64,000 bases of DNA from positions 8,185,533 through 8,249,532 of the forward strand of contig NZ_KB913037.1 of assembly GCF_000384295.1 (NCBI RefSeq). Direction: 5' to 3'. Made by a program: the position numbers and the translations under genes. This stretch comes from Amycolatopsis balhimycina FH 1894. Its GTDB lineage: Bacteria; Actinomycetota; Actinomycetes; Mycobacteriales; Pseudonocardiaceae. The first letter of the stretch is position 1. Each line of letters opens with the position of its first letter. Shown here one piece after another: positions 52,779 to 61,555 of the stretch. The notes beneath the pieces were generated by a model, which was not told the DNA's origin, did no database searches, and saw nothing but the letters and a program-made list of their open reading frames with translations.

Positions 52779-54557
52779 ATGGCGGAGCACCCACCACCGG
52801 TTGACGACGAGGCGACGGTCTTCCTCAGCGAGCTGCGCGGCCCGCATTGGCCGACTCGCGACCTCGACGTCTCCCGGCGGCCGTACGACGAGATCGCCAC
52901 CCAGATCGTCGCGCGGCCGCCCGCCTCGCCGGTCAGCGCCGGCCGCGGTGAGGGCGCCGGTTCGTCGCTGGCCCGCTCCAGCGGCCGGATGGCGGTCGCC
53001 TCGGCCGTCAGCCGGGTCACCGGCTTCGTGGCGAAGCTGCTGCTGGCCGCGGTGGTCGGGACCAAGGTCGTCAACGACTCCTTCACCGTCGCGAACACGC
53101 TGCCCAACATCGTGTTCGAACTGCTCTTCGGCGGCGTCCTCGCCAGCGTGGTGGTGCCGCTGCTGGTCCGCTCCCAGGACGACCCGGACGGCGGCCGCGC
53201 CTACACGCAGCGGCTCATCACGATGGGGCTCGTGCTGCTCGTGGTCGGCACGGCCGTCGCGGTGGCGATCGCCCCGGTGTTCACCGCGCTCTACGTCGAC
53301 AAATCGTCTCCGACGGCCAACCCCGGGCTGACCACGGCGCTGGCCTACCTGCTGCTGCCGCAGATCCTGTTCTACGGCCTGTTCGCGCTGCTTTCGGCCA
53401 TCCTCAACGCCCAGAACGTCTTCGGCCCGCCGGCCTGGGCGCCGGTGCTCAACAACGTCGTCGTCACCGGCACGCTGGTCGTGTTCGCGGTCGTGCCGGG
53501 CGAGCTGACCCTCGACCCGGCCCGGATGAGCGACCCGAAACTGCTCGTGCTCGGCCTCGGCACCACGCTCGGCATCGTCGCGCAGGCGCTCGTGCTGATC
53601 CCGGCGTTGCTGCGCACGGGGTTCCGGTTCCGCTGGCGCTGGGGCTTCGACCCGCGGATCAAGGAGTTCGGCGGGCTCGCCGCGTGGATCCTCGGCTACG
53701 TCGTGGTCAGCCACGTCGGGTTCGTCATCACCACCCGCGTGCTGACCGGCGGCACCAGCGGCGGCGTCACGGCCTACAGCTACGCGTCCCTGCTCTTCCA
53801 GCTGCCGTACGGCATCCTCGGCGTCTCGCTGCTGACCGCGCTGATGCCGCGGATGAGCCGCGCCGCCGCGGACGGCGACACGGTGTCGCTCGTCGGCGAC
53901 CTCTCGCTCGCCTCCCGCATGTCGACGGTGCTCTTCGTACCCATCTCGGCGGTGCTGGCCGTGGTCGGCACGCCGATCGGCATCGCGATCTTCACCTGGG
54001 GCCGCGGCACCCTGGACGACGCCGAGCGGCTCGGCCAGACCCTGGCCGTCTCCGCCGTCGGGCTGCTGCCCTTCGCGCTGGTCATGCTGCAGCTGCGGGT
54101 GTTCTACGCGATGAAGGACGCCCGCACGCCCACGCTGATCATGGTCGTGATGACCGCGGTGAAGATCCCGCTGCTGCTGCTCTGCCGCGGGCTGCTCGAC
54201 GGCGAGCACGTCGTCTACGGCGTGATGCTCGTGAACGGCGCCGGGTTCGTGGTCGGCGCCGTGCTCGGCCAGGTCTGGCTGTGGGTGCGGCTCGGGCACC
54301 TGCGCAGCAAGCGGTCCCTGCGGGTCGGCCTGATCACCCTGTCGGTGAGCGCGCTCGGCGTGGCGGCCGCCGTGCTCGCCGGCTACGCCGTGCCCGCGTC
54401 GCTCGGCGCGATCCCCGCAGCCTGGGTGAAACTGCCGGTCCAGGGGCTGCTCGGGATGGCCGTGCCGTTCGGGTTGCTGGCGCTGCTGAAGCTCCCGGAG
54501 TTCACGCCGGTGACCCGCCGGGTGGCCGGCCTGCGAAGGCGATTCGCGGCTCGTTGA
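52779..54557 (+). CDS. MurJ/MVN-family lipid flippase
   Basis: This 592-residue polytopic protein has about 14 hydrophobic segments of the MOP/MVN fold, with family elements SSGRMAVASAVSRVTGFVAKLLLAAVVGTKVVNDSFTVANTLPNIVFELLFGG and FYAMKDARTPTLIMVVMTAVKIPLLLL. MurJ flips lipid II across the membrane for peptidoglycan synthesis. An N-terminal cytoplasmic extension (about 1-65), rich in Pro/Arg and acidic residues, precedes the first helix. The usual actinomycete mviN locus neighbours are absent, so this may be a paralogue. ATG at 52779. Confidence 0.88.
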   Translation: MAEHPPPVDDEATVFLSELRGPHWPTRDLDVSRRPYDEIATQIVARPPASPVSAGRGEGAGSSLARSSGRMAVASAVSRVTGFVAKLLLAAVVGTKVVNDSFTVANTLPNIVFELLFGGVLASVVVPLLVRSQDDPDGGRAYTQRLITMGLVLLVVGTAVAVAIAPVFTALYVDKSSPTANPGLTTALAYLLLPQILFYGLFALLSAILNAQNVFGPPAWAPVLNNVVVTGTLVVFAVVPGELTLDPARMSDPKLLVLGLGTTLGIVAQALVLIPALLRTGFRFRWRWGFDPRIKEFGGLAAWILGYVVVSHVGFVITTRVLTGGTSGGVTAYSYASLLFQLPYGILGVSLLTALMPRMSRAAADGDTVSLVGDLSLASRMSTVLFVPISAVLAVVGTPIGIAIFTWGRGTLDDAERLGQTLAVSAVGLLPFALVMLQLRVFYAMKDARTPTLIMVVMTAVKIPLLLLCRGLLDGEHVVYGVMLVNGAGFVVGAVLGQVWLWVRLGHLRSKRSLRVGLITLSVSALGVAAAVLAGYAVPASLGAIPAAWVKLPVQGLLGMAVPFGLLALLKLPEFTPVTRRVAGLRRRFAAR

Positions 54558-54622
54558 CCTCTACGGCCGAGAACGCGATCCGGTTGTCTCGGAACGATAA
54601 CAAGACCGCTGCGATCAGCGCG

Positions 54623-54651
54623 TTTACAATTCCGGCTCCGGTTCCTAATAT
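54623..54651 (+). promoter_or_regulatory. Strong sigma-70-type promoter
   Basis: TTTACA (54623-54628) and TAATAT (54646-54651) are separated by exactly 17 bases. This is the best vegetative promoter-like pair in the window and lies 37 bases before the ATG at 54688. Confidence 0.7.
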
Positions 54652-54687
54652 CCACCCGAATCAGTACTGGGGTGGTGGAGGTCGTTC

Positions 54688-55203
54688 ATGGCGCGCAAAG
54701 CGCGTAGCCGGCGGGACCGGGTCACGGTCGACGAACTGCTGCGGGAGGCGGGGGCGCGGCCGCGCAAACCCGGCTCACGCTCGGCGGAGGGGGCGGCCCG
54801 CCGGGGGCCCGAGCCGGAGCCGCGCGGGTCGGCGGTCCGGTTCGTCTTGGCGTCGGCGGTGGTCGTGGTGCTGGGCGGGCTGGTGCTCGTCCTGGCGACG
54901 CGGCCGGATCCGGTGCCCGGGCCGACGCAGTTCCCGCAGTTGCAGCCGGCCACGGCCGTCGTGTCGTCGACCGCGGTCGCCGCGCCCACGGAGACGACGA
55001 CGCCGTCCCCGGTGGTGATGCACGCGCGCAAGACGCCGACCCCGACGCCCACGGTGACGGTGGAGCTGCCACCCCCGCCGAGCACGACGCCGAAGAGCAC
55101 GCCGCCGCGCTACCCGTCTTATCCGCCCTATCCGGGCTATCCCGGCTACGGGTGCTATCCGTACGGCTGCCCCGGGTACGCCAACGGGCAGCCGGTGCGC
55201 TGA
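54688..55203 (+). CDS. Single-pass membrane protein with Pro/Tyr-rich tail
   Basis: This 171-residue protein has a basic cytoplasmic N-terminus (1-50), one membrane helix (FVLASAVVVVLGGLVLVLA, about 52-70), a Thr/Pro-rich spacer and a tail of Tyr-Pro-Gly repeats (YPSYPPYPGYPGYGCYPYG) with two Cys. It may be wall-associated or interact through the tail. I do not recognise a family. It is transcribed from the strong promoter at 54623 and faces a convergent chitinase gene with a hairpin between them. Confidence 0.75.
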   Translation: MARKARSRRDRVTVDELLREAGARPRKPGSRSAEGAARRGPEPEPRGSAVRFVLASAVVVVLGGLVLVLATRPDPVPGPTQFPQLQPATAVVSSTAVAAPTETTTPSPVVMHARKTPTPTPTVTVELPPPPSTTPKSTPPRYPSYPPYPGYPGYGCYPYGCPGYANGQPVR

Positions 55204-55248
55204 CGTTCCCGGTCAATGGAACGGCTTCCCGGCGAGCGGACCCGCGAA

Positions 55249-55284
55249 GGCCCCCTCACCGGCCCCGATGCCGGTGAGAGGGCC
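55249..55284. terminator. Hairpin between convergent genes
   Basis: Arms GGCCCCCTCACCGGC (55249-55263) and GCCGGTGAGAGGGCC (55270-55284) pair with one mismatch around CCCGAT. It lies between the stops at 55203 and 55311 and can serve both strands. Confidence 0.75.
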
Positions 55285-55310
55285 TCCGACAGCCCCACTA
55301 CGGGTCTGTG

Positions 55311-56270
55311 TCAGCCGGTGTAGCCGGCGACGATCTTGGTGAACGCGTACTTGGCCTGGCTGATGCCGCTGCATTCGCCGCCGCCGCTGCAGTCGCGGTT
55401 CGTGGCCCAGAAGGTGAACCGGGCCAGGTGGTGGCTCGTCGCGTAGCTGCGGATGGAGGTGAAGTTCGCGACGGTGACCGTCTCGCCCGCGTTGTCGGTC
55501 TTGCCGTTCATCGAGGAGAGGCCGCTGTGCCGGTAGGCGGTGTCGTCGCTCCAGCCGAACGTGGTCTTGAGCTGGTTCTTCAGCCCGTCGACCGCGGACT
55601 TCGTGTGCGCGGCCATGTCGCCGCCGCTGGAGAAGTCGAACGGCATGACCGACCAGACGTCGACGTTCGCGCCGATCGCCTTGGCCTGGTTGATCAGCCG
55701 CTTGCCGTAGGTGTTCGGGCCGGTGGTCTCGGTGCCGATGGTGATCACCACGCGCAGGTTCGGGTTCTTCTGCTTGGTGAGCTTGACGGCGTTGAGGATC
55801 CGGTCCTGGACTGTCGCGTTCTCGAACTCGTCGGTGTTCTCGATGTCGAGGTCGATCGCCTTGAGGCCGTAGGCGTCGATCACCTTCTGGTAGGCACCGG
55901 CCAGCGCCGAAGCCGACGTGCACTTCGAGCCCAGCTTCGTGCCGGACCAGCCGCCGAAGGAGGGGATCACGTCCCCGCCCGCGTTGCGGATGTTCTGGAT
56001 CATCGTCTTGTCCGAGCCGGTCAGCGAGCGGCTGCCGTCCCACTTCGGGTTGCAGCCGCCGTCCGACAGCACGAACGCGAGCGTAAACGCTTTCACGCCG
56101 GTCGCGGACATCGCCGCGGTCGGGCTGGTCTGCCCGCCCCACTGGTACAGGTACGGGGACGCGAGCACCGGGTCCGTCGCGGCCATGGCCTGCGGAGCGA
56201 GACCGATCGCCGTCGCCATCGCGGCCGAAGCCGCGACCGCGAGGGTGAGCAGACGGCGCACAGATTTCAT
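55311..56270 (-). CDS. Secreted chitinase, GH18
   Basis: This 319-residue exported enzyme has signal peptide 1-30 (ending AMA). The GH18 catalytic motif DxDxE reads IDLDIE (D140, D142, E144), with E144 the acid, and strand segments AFTLAFVLSDGGCNPKWDG and VIPSFGGWSG fit the barrel. There is no carbohydrate-binding module. It would release chito-oligosaccharides outside the cell. GGAGGA lies just before the ATG at 56270. Its promoter region contains a DasR-like site, consistent with control by aminosugar phosphates as in Streptomyces. A longer open frame upstream is out of the question because the signal peptide defines the start. Confidence 0.93.
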   Translation of the reverse strand: MKSVRRLLTLAVAASAAMATAIGLAPQAMAATDPVLASPYLYQWGGQTSPTAAMSATGVKAFTLAFVLSDGGCNPKWDGSRSLTGSDKTMIQNIRNAGGDVIPSFGGWSGTKLGSKCTSASALAGAYQKVIDAYGLKAIDLDIENTDEFENATVQDRILNAVKLTKQKNPNLRVVITIGTETTGPNTYGKRLINQAKAIGANVDVWSVMPFDFSSGGDMAAHTKSAVDGLKNQLKTTFGWSDDTAYRHSGLSSMNGKTDNAGETVTVANFTSIRSYATSHHLARFTFWATNRDCSGGGECSGISQAKYAFTKIVAGYTG

Positions 56271-56350
56271 GGGGGGTCCTCCAAACGCGCAGGGTGGAGC
56301 ACCTCCGGTTTGAGGCGGCGGGATCAACCCGGGAGGAGTGCTGTGTGCCA

Positions 56351-56380
56351 CCACACAATGGACTAGACCAATATTGTGTG
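56351..56380 (-). promoter_or_regulatory. DasR-like operator flanked by an inverted repeat
   Basis: AATGGACTAGACCAAT (56357-56372; reverse ATTGGTCTAGTCCATT) matches the DasR consensus ACTGGTCTAGACCAGT at 13 of 16 positions. It is flanked by CACACAAT (56352-56359) and ATTGTGTG (56373-56380), perfect inverted copies. It lies 81-110 bases upstream of the chitinase ATG. Confidence 0.65.
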
Positions 56381-56479
56381 TCAACCCTTCTTCGGTCGGA
56401 AAATGACCCACGGCGGCCCGATGTGAAATTCCCCTGAAGGCGGAGTGACAGGAACCCGTATACCGGCTACTTTGCCGAA

Positions 56480-57751
56480 ATGGTGGGGGATTCCACGGTC
56501 GCCGCCGGCGGGGAACGCCGCCCGGGCCGGTTCCTGCCCGCCGTCGTCCTGTCGCGCTGGGCGCTGTGGCGGCTGCCGCGCCGCGGCCAGGTCTGCTACC
56601 TCGTCCTGGTCGACGTCCTCGCCGTCTCCGCCGTCGTGCTCGCCGCCCTCCGGTACCCGCCGCTCACCGCGATGCTGGTGCCGTTCGCGCTGCTCCTGGG
56701 CGGGATGCTGCTGTCGGCCGAGCTCGCGCGGCCGGTGGAGCGCCACCGCGAGGACACCCTCCTCGGCCCCGGCGTCGACACCCCGTGGATCTTCGCGGGG
56801 GTGCTCGTGCTCCGGCCGGGGCTCGCCGTCACGCTGGTCGTGCTCTCCGCGCTGCACCAGTGGTTCCGGGTCCGCAGAAAACCCGTGTACCGGCAGGTGT
56901 TCGGAGCCGCGGCCACGGCGCTGGCCGGTCTCGTCGCCGGCGCCTTCCTCACCGCGACCGGCGTCCGGCCGCTCGGCGAAGTCCTCGACGCCCGCACCGT
57001 CGCCCTGCTCGCCGCCGCCGGGGTGGTGTTCCTCGCGGTGAACGCCGCGCTGGTGACCGCCGCCGACGGCCCCCGCCGTCCGCGCGAAGCCGCGGCGGGA
57101 TACGCCTTCGACGCCGCCATGACCGCGCTCGGCCTGCCGCTCGCCTGGGCCGCCGGAGCCGCGCCGCTGCTCGTGCCGCTGCTGGCCGGCGCCACCGTCG
57201 TGCTGCACCGCGGCGGCCTGGGTGCCGGGCGCCGCGACCACGTCACCCTCGACCCCGGCACCGGCGTGCTGACCGCCGCGTCGTGGCGCGGCGCCGCCGA
57301 GGCCCAGCTGGACCGGCTCGGCAGGCACGGTACCGGCCCGGCCGTGCTGCTGCTCGACCTCGACCACTTCCACCAGCTCAACGACCGCTACGGCGCCCGC
57401 GTCGGCGACGCCGTCCTGCGCGCGGTCGCCGGCACCCTGCGCGACGAGGTCCGCGCCGCGGATCTCGTGGGCCGCTCCGGCGGCGAAGAGTTCGCGGTGC
57501 TGCTGCCCGGCACCGGCCCGTTCGACGCGATGGCGATCGCCGAGCGGATCCGGCTGCGGATCGCGTCGACGCTGGTGGCGTTGAAGGCCTCGGGCGACGG
57601 GCCCCAGTTCGTCGGTGTGACGGTGTCGATCGGCGTCGCGGGCTGCACTGATGGGCTGCTCGCGGACGCGCTGGTGGCCGCGGAGGCGGCGTTGCTGCGC
57701 GCGAAAGCGGCGGGGCGCAACCGGACGGTGTGCGCGGAACCGGAGTCGTGA
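56480..57751 (+). CDS. Membrane diguanylate cyclase
   Basis: This 423-residue protein has an N-terminal membrane part of about 6-8 helices (about 18-235) and a C-terminal GGDEF domain (about 255-415). The active-site motif is GGEEF (334-338), canonical for cyclase activity, with the inhibitory I-site RAAD at 325-328 exactly five residues before it. LLLDLDHFHQLNDRYG carries the metal-binding Asp. It should make c-di-GMP with product inhibition, in response to a membrane or wall signal. Unlike the protein at 32274, all catalytic residues are intact. It is divergent from the chitinase gene; a functional link is not shown. It ends before a large palindrome. Confidence 0.92.
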   Translation: MVGDSTVAAGGERRPGRFLPAVVLSRWALWRLPRRGQVCYLVLVDVLAVSAVVLAALRYPPLTAMLVPFALLLGGMLLSAELARPVERHREDTLLGPGVDTPWIFAGVLVLRPGLAVTLVVLSALHQWFRVRRKPVYRQVFGAAATALAGLVAGAFLTATGVRPLGEVLDARTVALLAAAGVVFLAVNAALVTAADGPRRPREAAAGYAFDAAMTALGLPLAWAAGAAPLLVPLLAGATVVLHRGGLGAGRRDHVTLDPGTGVLTAASWRGAAEAQLDRLGRHGTGPAVLLLDLDHFHQLNDRYGARVGDAVLRAVAGTLRDEVRAADLVGRSGGEEFAVLLPGTGPFDAMAIAERIRLRIASTLVALKASGDGPQFVGVTVSIGVAGCTDGLLADALVAAEAALLRAKAAGRNRTVCAEPES

Positions 57752-57773
57752 GGGCCGCGTGCGATGTCAGCTC

Positions 57774-57832
57774 AAGGCCGTGAATGGCACATTGAGGGAC
57801 TTCAAGTCCCTCAATGTGCCATTCACGGCCTT
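57774..57832. terminator. Perfect 59-bp palindrome between convergent genes
   Basis: Twenty-nine-base arms, starting AAGGCCGTGAATGGCAC and ending GTGCCATTCACGGCCTT, surround one central C (57803). It lies between the diguanylate cyclase stop (57751) and the oxygenase stop (57867). Its inner 47 bases (57780-57826) align without gaps with the palindrome at 37255-37301. No T-run is present. Confidence 0.87.
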
Positions 57833-57866
57833 TCGGGGTGGGAGGGCGCGAAGTCGGTGCCGGGCG

Positions 57867-58829
57867 TCAGCTCATCGTGATGGCGTCGAGCTTTTCCCGC
57901 AGGTAGTCCGCCGCGATCACCTCGGGGTAGACCCGGTTGCCCAGTGGTGGCGCCAGTGACGTGATCCGCGCGTCGTGGTCCGTCTCGTAGAAGAAGATCA
58001 GGGACACCAGGTCCTCGTCCGGGGCCGTCTCGGACGGCGGGAGGACGCGGTGGCGGGTCGAGCGCCAGCGGTCGCCCGTCCAGCGGGCCATCAGGTCGCC
58101 GATGTTCACCGTGAACGCCTCCGGGTGGAACGGTGCGTCCTGCCACTCGCCCTCGGCCGTGCAGACCTGCAGGCCGCCGACGCCTGCCTGGCGGTCGAGG
58201 ACCGTCACCGTGCCGAAGTCGGTGTGCGGGCCGATCCGGAACTGGTCCGGCTCCGGGGTGCCGACCCGGCTCATCGGCGGGTACCAGTTGATGTTGAACG
58301 TGTACGTCGGGTGCGCGGTGTGCCGCGTGAAGTGGCTTTCCGCGAGACCCAGCGCCGCGGCGAAGATCTCCAGCACGTGGTCCGACAGCGCCCGCATGCG
58401 GCGCATGTACTCCGTCACCGTCTCGCCCAAGCCGGGTACCTCGTCCGGCCAGACGTTGGGCTGGAACCAGAACCCGTCGATGTCGGCGACGCCGGTGTGG
58501 GTGTCCGCCCCCGCCGAGTAGGACTCCTTCAGGTCCGGCGGGGTCTCGGTGCCCTCGGCGTAGCCGTTGGCCTCCACGCCCGGCGGCAGCCAGCCGCGGC
58601 CGCCGACGGTGACGGCGTAACGCTGCTTGACGTCCTCGGGCAGCGCGAAGAACTCCCGTGCCAGCTCACGCGTCCGGCTGCGCAGGTCGTCCGGGACGCC
58701 GTGCCCGGTGACCAGCAGGAAGCCGGACTCCTGCAGCGCGACGTCGATGCGAGCCGCCACCTCGGCGCGGCCCTCGGACGTGCCCGCGAACCACGGCGAA
58801 AGGTCCACGAGCGGAACTGATGACGGCAT
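57867..58829 (-). CDS. 2-oxoglutarate/Fe(II) oxygenase (isopenicillin N synthase-like)
   Basis: This 320-residue non-heme iron enzyme has the N-terminal DIOX_N part (VPLVDLSPWFAGTSEGRAEVAARIDVALQESGFLLVTGHGV) and the double-stranded beta-helix core with iron ligands H and D in IGPHTDFGTVTVL and the distal His in WRSTRHRVLPP, followed by the 2OG-binding Arg region. Family members hydroxylate or desaturate small molecules. The substrate is unknown. It lies 28 bases downstream of the deaminase gene on the same strand, so the two may form an operon. Confidence 0.92.
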   Translation of the reverse strand: MPSSVPLVDLSPWFAGTSEGRAEVAARIDVALQESGFLLVTGHGVPDDLRSRTRELAREFFALPEDVKQRYAVTVGGRGWLPPGVEANGYAEGTETPPDLKESYSAGADTHTGVADIDGFWFQPNVWPDEVPGLGETVTEYMRRMRALSDHVLEIFAAALGLAESHFTRHTAHPTYTFNINWYPPMSRVGTPEPDQFRIGPHTDFGTVTVLDRQAGVGGLQVCTAEGEWQDAPFHPEAFTVNIGDLMARWTGDRWRSTRHRVLPPSETAPDEDLVSLIFFYETDHDARITSLAPPLGNRVYPEVIAADYLREKLDAITMS

Positions 58830-58857
58830 CCCGGCTCCTCCCCGAAAAGCAGGTGTC

Positions 58858-59316
58858 CTATTCGGACTTCTCGACCCCGATGTCCTCGAACCACAGGTCC
58901 GGGCGCGCGGCGATGAACTCCGTCATCAGCGCGGTGCAGGCGGGATCGTCGAGCAGGGTGATCTCCACGCCGAGCCCGGCGAGCCAGTCGTGCCCGCCGT
59001 GGAACGTCTCCGCCTCGCCGATGACGACGTGCCCGATCCCGAACTGACGGACGAGCCCGGAGCAGTACCAGCATGGCGAGAGCGTGGTGACCATGATCGT
59101 ATCGCGGTAGTGCGGGCGGCGGCCCGCGTTGCGGAACGCCGCGGTCTCGGCGTGCGTAGACGGGTCGCCGTCCTGCACGCGCCGGTTGTGCCCGCGGCCG
59201 AGCAGGGTACCCGCGGAGTCGAACAGCGCGGCCCCGATCGGCACGCCGCCCTCGGCCTTGCCCAGCTCGGCTTCTTCACGGGCGACGGCGAGCAGGGTGT
59301 GCGGATCGAACGGCAT
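58858..59316 (-). CDS. Cytidine/deoxycytidylate deaminase-superfamily nucleoside deaminase
   Basis: This 152-residue zinc enzyme has HAE in STHAETAAFRNAG and PCWYC in TLSPCWYCSGLV, the zinc site of the cytosine/guanine deaminase group. The N-terminal LAVAREEAELGKAEGGVPIGAALFD is typical. It is more like a fungal-type cytosine deaminase or guanine deaminase than tRNA adenosine deaminase (TadA). It precedes the 2OG oxygenase, suggesting purine/pyrimidine salvage or catabolism. A WYL regulator is divergent. Confidence 0.9.
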   Translation of the reverse strand: MPFDPHTLLAVAREEAELGKAEGGVPIGAALFDSAGTLLGRGHNRRVQDGDPSTHAETAAFRNAGRRPHYRDTIMVTTLSPCWYCSGLVRQFGIGHVVIGEAETFHGGHDWLAGLGVEITLLDDPACTALMTEFIAARPDLWFEDIGVEKSE

Positions 59317-59426
59317 GCGTCACTCTTTCGCCCGGGGCGGTGCCTGGCAAGTGTTTGACACCCGCGGCATACCATCCGGCGGATCGCGGACCGGATCTGT
59401 CCGCGATGTCTGCCACACTGCGTGGC

Positions 59427-60383
59427 ATGTACGGGACTTCGGAACGCCTGCTCAGGCTGCTCTCCCTGCTGCAGGCGCGGCGCGACTGGCCCGGCGCCGA
59501 CCTCGCGTCGCGGCTCGAGGTCGACGTCCGCACGATCCGCCGGGACGTCGAGCGGCTGCGCTCCCTCGGCTACCCGGTGCACGCGACCCCGGGCGTGGCG
59601 GGCGGCTACCGGCTCGGCGCGGGCGCCGCGCTGCCGCCGCTGCTGCTCGACGACGACGAGGCCGTAGCGGTCGCGGTCGGCCTGCGCACAGCGGCGAGCG
59701 GCACGGTCAGCGGCATCGAGGAGACGTCGGTGCGCGCGCTGGCGAAGCTGGAGCAGGTGCTGCCCGCCCGGCTGCGGCCGCGGGTCGGCGCGCTGCACGC
59801 GGCGACGCTCTCACTGCCCGGCGCCGGCCCGACGGTCGACGCGGAGGTGCTCACCACGATCGCGTCGGCCTGCCGTGACCACGAGCGGCTGCGGTTCGGC
59901 TACGGCGACCGCGACGGCACGCGGACGCAGCGGTCGGTCGAGCCGTTGCGGCTGGTCCACACCGGGCGGCGCTGGTACCTGGTCGCCTTCGACCTCGATC
60001 GCGCCGACTGGCGCACCTTCCGCGTCGACCGGATCGCGGACGTGCCGGTGACGAGCTTCCGGTTCACCCCGCGCGAGCCCCCGGCCGAAGACCTCGCGGC
60101 GTACGTCTCGCGCCAGATTTCGACGGCGCCCTACCCGCACCGGTTCGTGCTGCGGGTGGCCGCCCCGGCGGAAGCGGTGGCGCGGCGCGTCCCGCCCACC
60201 GCCGGGGTGGTCGAGGCCGTCGACGAGCACAGCTGCCGGGTGCGGACCGGGGCGAACACCCTCGACACCGTGCCGTACTACCTGGCCCAGTGGGGTTTCG
60301 ACTTCGTCATCGAGGAAGCGCCGCCCGGGCTGGTCGAGCGGCTGCGGGAGGTCGCCGACCGGTTCGCCCGGGCCGTCGGTTAG
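59427..60383 (+). CDS. YafY-family WYL-domain transcription regulator
   Basis: This 318-residue protein has an N-terminal HTH_11 winged helix (ERLLRLLSLLQARRDWPGADLASRLEVDVRTIRRDVERLRSLGYPV, about 5-50) and a WYL domain (about 140-230) containing VHTGRRWYLVAFDLDRADWRTFRVDRI, with the literal WYL motif. WYL domains bind nucleotides or nucleic-acid ends and control defence or catabolic genes. It is divergent from the deaminase/oxygenase pair, its probable targets. The ATG at 59427 starts the HTH correctly. Its 3' end overlaps the AlkZ-like gene by 4 bases. Confidence 0.9.
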   Translation: MYGTSERLLRLLSLLQARRDWPGADLASRLEVDVRTIRRDVERLRSLGYPVHATPGVAGGYRLGAGAALPPLLLDDDEAVAVAVGLRTAASGTVSGIEETSVRALAKLEQVLPARLRPRVGALHAATLSLPGAGPTVDAEVLTTIASACRDHERLRFGYGDRDGTRTQRSVEPLRLVHTGRRWYLVAFDLDRADWRTFRVDRIADVPVTSFRFTPREPPAEDLAAYVSRQISTAPYPHRFVLRVAAPAEAVARRVPPTAGVVEAVDEHSCRVRTGANTLDTVPYYLAQWGFDFVIEEAPPGLVERLREVADRFARAVG

Positions 60384-61456
60384 CCGTCGATTCGCAGCTG
60401 ATCGCTTTCGCCGTCGGAGAGGAACGACGCCAGCGCCTGTCCCTCCTCGGCGACACCGGCCCGTTCGGTCCGCGACAGGCGTCGCAACGGTGTGACGGCC
60501 ACGGTTCCGGCGTCCACCGTCCAGGTGGCGGAGACGCGGCCGTCCACCAGCACGACCCGTTCGCCCGCCACCGAGAGCCCGCGGTGGGTGTCGTCGATGA
60601 TGCGGCTGCGGTCGTCGTAGCCGAGGATCGCGTTGTCGAACGCCGGCAGGAACCGCACCGGCACCGAGGTGTCCGGATCGGGCCGCGGCGCGTCCGGCAG
60701 ATCGAGGAGCTCGCGGCCGCGCTCGTCGCGGAAGACTGCCAGCTCATCGCGCAGTGCCTTCACCGCCGCCGGCAGCCCGGTCAGCCCGCACCACGCCCGG
60801 AGGTCGGCCGAGGCCGCCGGACCGAACGCGGCCAGGTAGCGCCGCACGAGCGGCCGGTCGTCCGGGTCGAGCGGGCCGGCGTCGCGGCCCAGCCACGCGG
60901 CGAGGGGGAGGTTGCGCACCCCCGCCTTGGTGCGCCACAGCCCGCGCGGCGGGAGCTGGACCGACGGGATCAGCGCGGCGATCAGCATCTCGCCGAGCGC
61001 CCGCGGTCCCGGCTCGGGCCAGCGCCCGGCGACCGCCCGCGCGACTTCGCCCATCGAGCGCGGCTCGCCGTCGGTCAGCACCGCCCGGCCCGCCGCCGCG
61101 AGCGCGTCGAGATCCACTCCGTCGAGCTCACGGCGGTAGGTGCCGAGGACCCGCTGGCGCAGCATGGTGTCGAAGCGCGCCCGCCACGCCAGGACGTCGT
61201 CCGCGGTGAGCAGGTGGACGGTCCGGCGCATGAGGTGGGTCCGCACCACGCGCCGCCCGGTCAGCAGGTCCGACAACGCCGCCGGGTCGAACCCGCGCAA
61301 CCGCGACCACAGTCCGGTGAAGGGTTCCTGCGGTTCCTGCGCCTGCAGACCGCACAGGTGGGCGACGGCGTCGTGCACGTCCAGATCGGCGCGGTCGAGC
61401 AGGAGCTGCCGGGCGAGCGTCGCGCGGTTCAGCGCCCGCGTGCTCAGGACGGTCAC
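60380..61456 (-). CDS. Winged-helix DNA-binding protein, AlkZ-like
   Basis: This 358-residue protein has the HTH_42/AlkZ pattern: ARQLLLDRADLDVHDAVAHLCGLQAQEPQEPFTGLWSRL, TGRRVVRTHLMRRTVHLLTADD, then the winged-helix regions and FLPAFDNAILGYDDRSRII near the end. The QxQ motif (Q38-A-Q40) that forms the active site in the Streptomyces interstrand-crosslink glycosylase AlkZ is present. It could unhook alkylated DNA; many members have no tested activity. ATG at 61456. A TetR gene lies upstream on the same strand with a 99-base gap. Confidence 0.85.
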   Translation of the reverse strand: MTVLSTRALNRATLARQLLLDRADLDVHDAVAHLCGLQAQEPQEPFTGLWSRLRGFDPAALSDLLTGRRVVRTHLMRRTVHLLTADDVLAWRARFDTMLRQRVLGTYRRELDGVDLDALAAAGRAVLTDGEPRSMGEVARAVAGRWPEPGPRALGEMLIAALIPSVQLPPRGLWRTKAGVRNLPLAAWLGRDAGPLDPDDRPLVRRYLAAFGPAASADLRAWCGLTGLPAAVKALRDELAVFRDERGRELLDLPDAPRPDPDTSVPVRFLPAFDNAILGYDDRSRIIDDTHRGLSVAGERVVLVDGRVSATWTVDAGTVAVTPLRRLSRTERAGVAEEGQALASFLSDGESDQLRIDG

Positions 61457-61555
61457 GCCGGCTTCCGCCGTTCGGAGTCGTTCCGCATGCGGACCAGCGT
61501 GCCAGGAGTAGCGGACAGTAAGTGTCCGCTATTGCAGGCGGTTTTGAACGACTGC

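Noticed and set aside
58858..59316. tRNA adenosine deaminase (TadA)
   Set aside because: The zinc motifs are shared, but the surrounding sequence and the oxygenase neighbour fit a free-base or nucleoside deaminase better.
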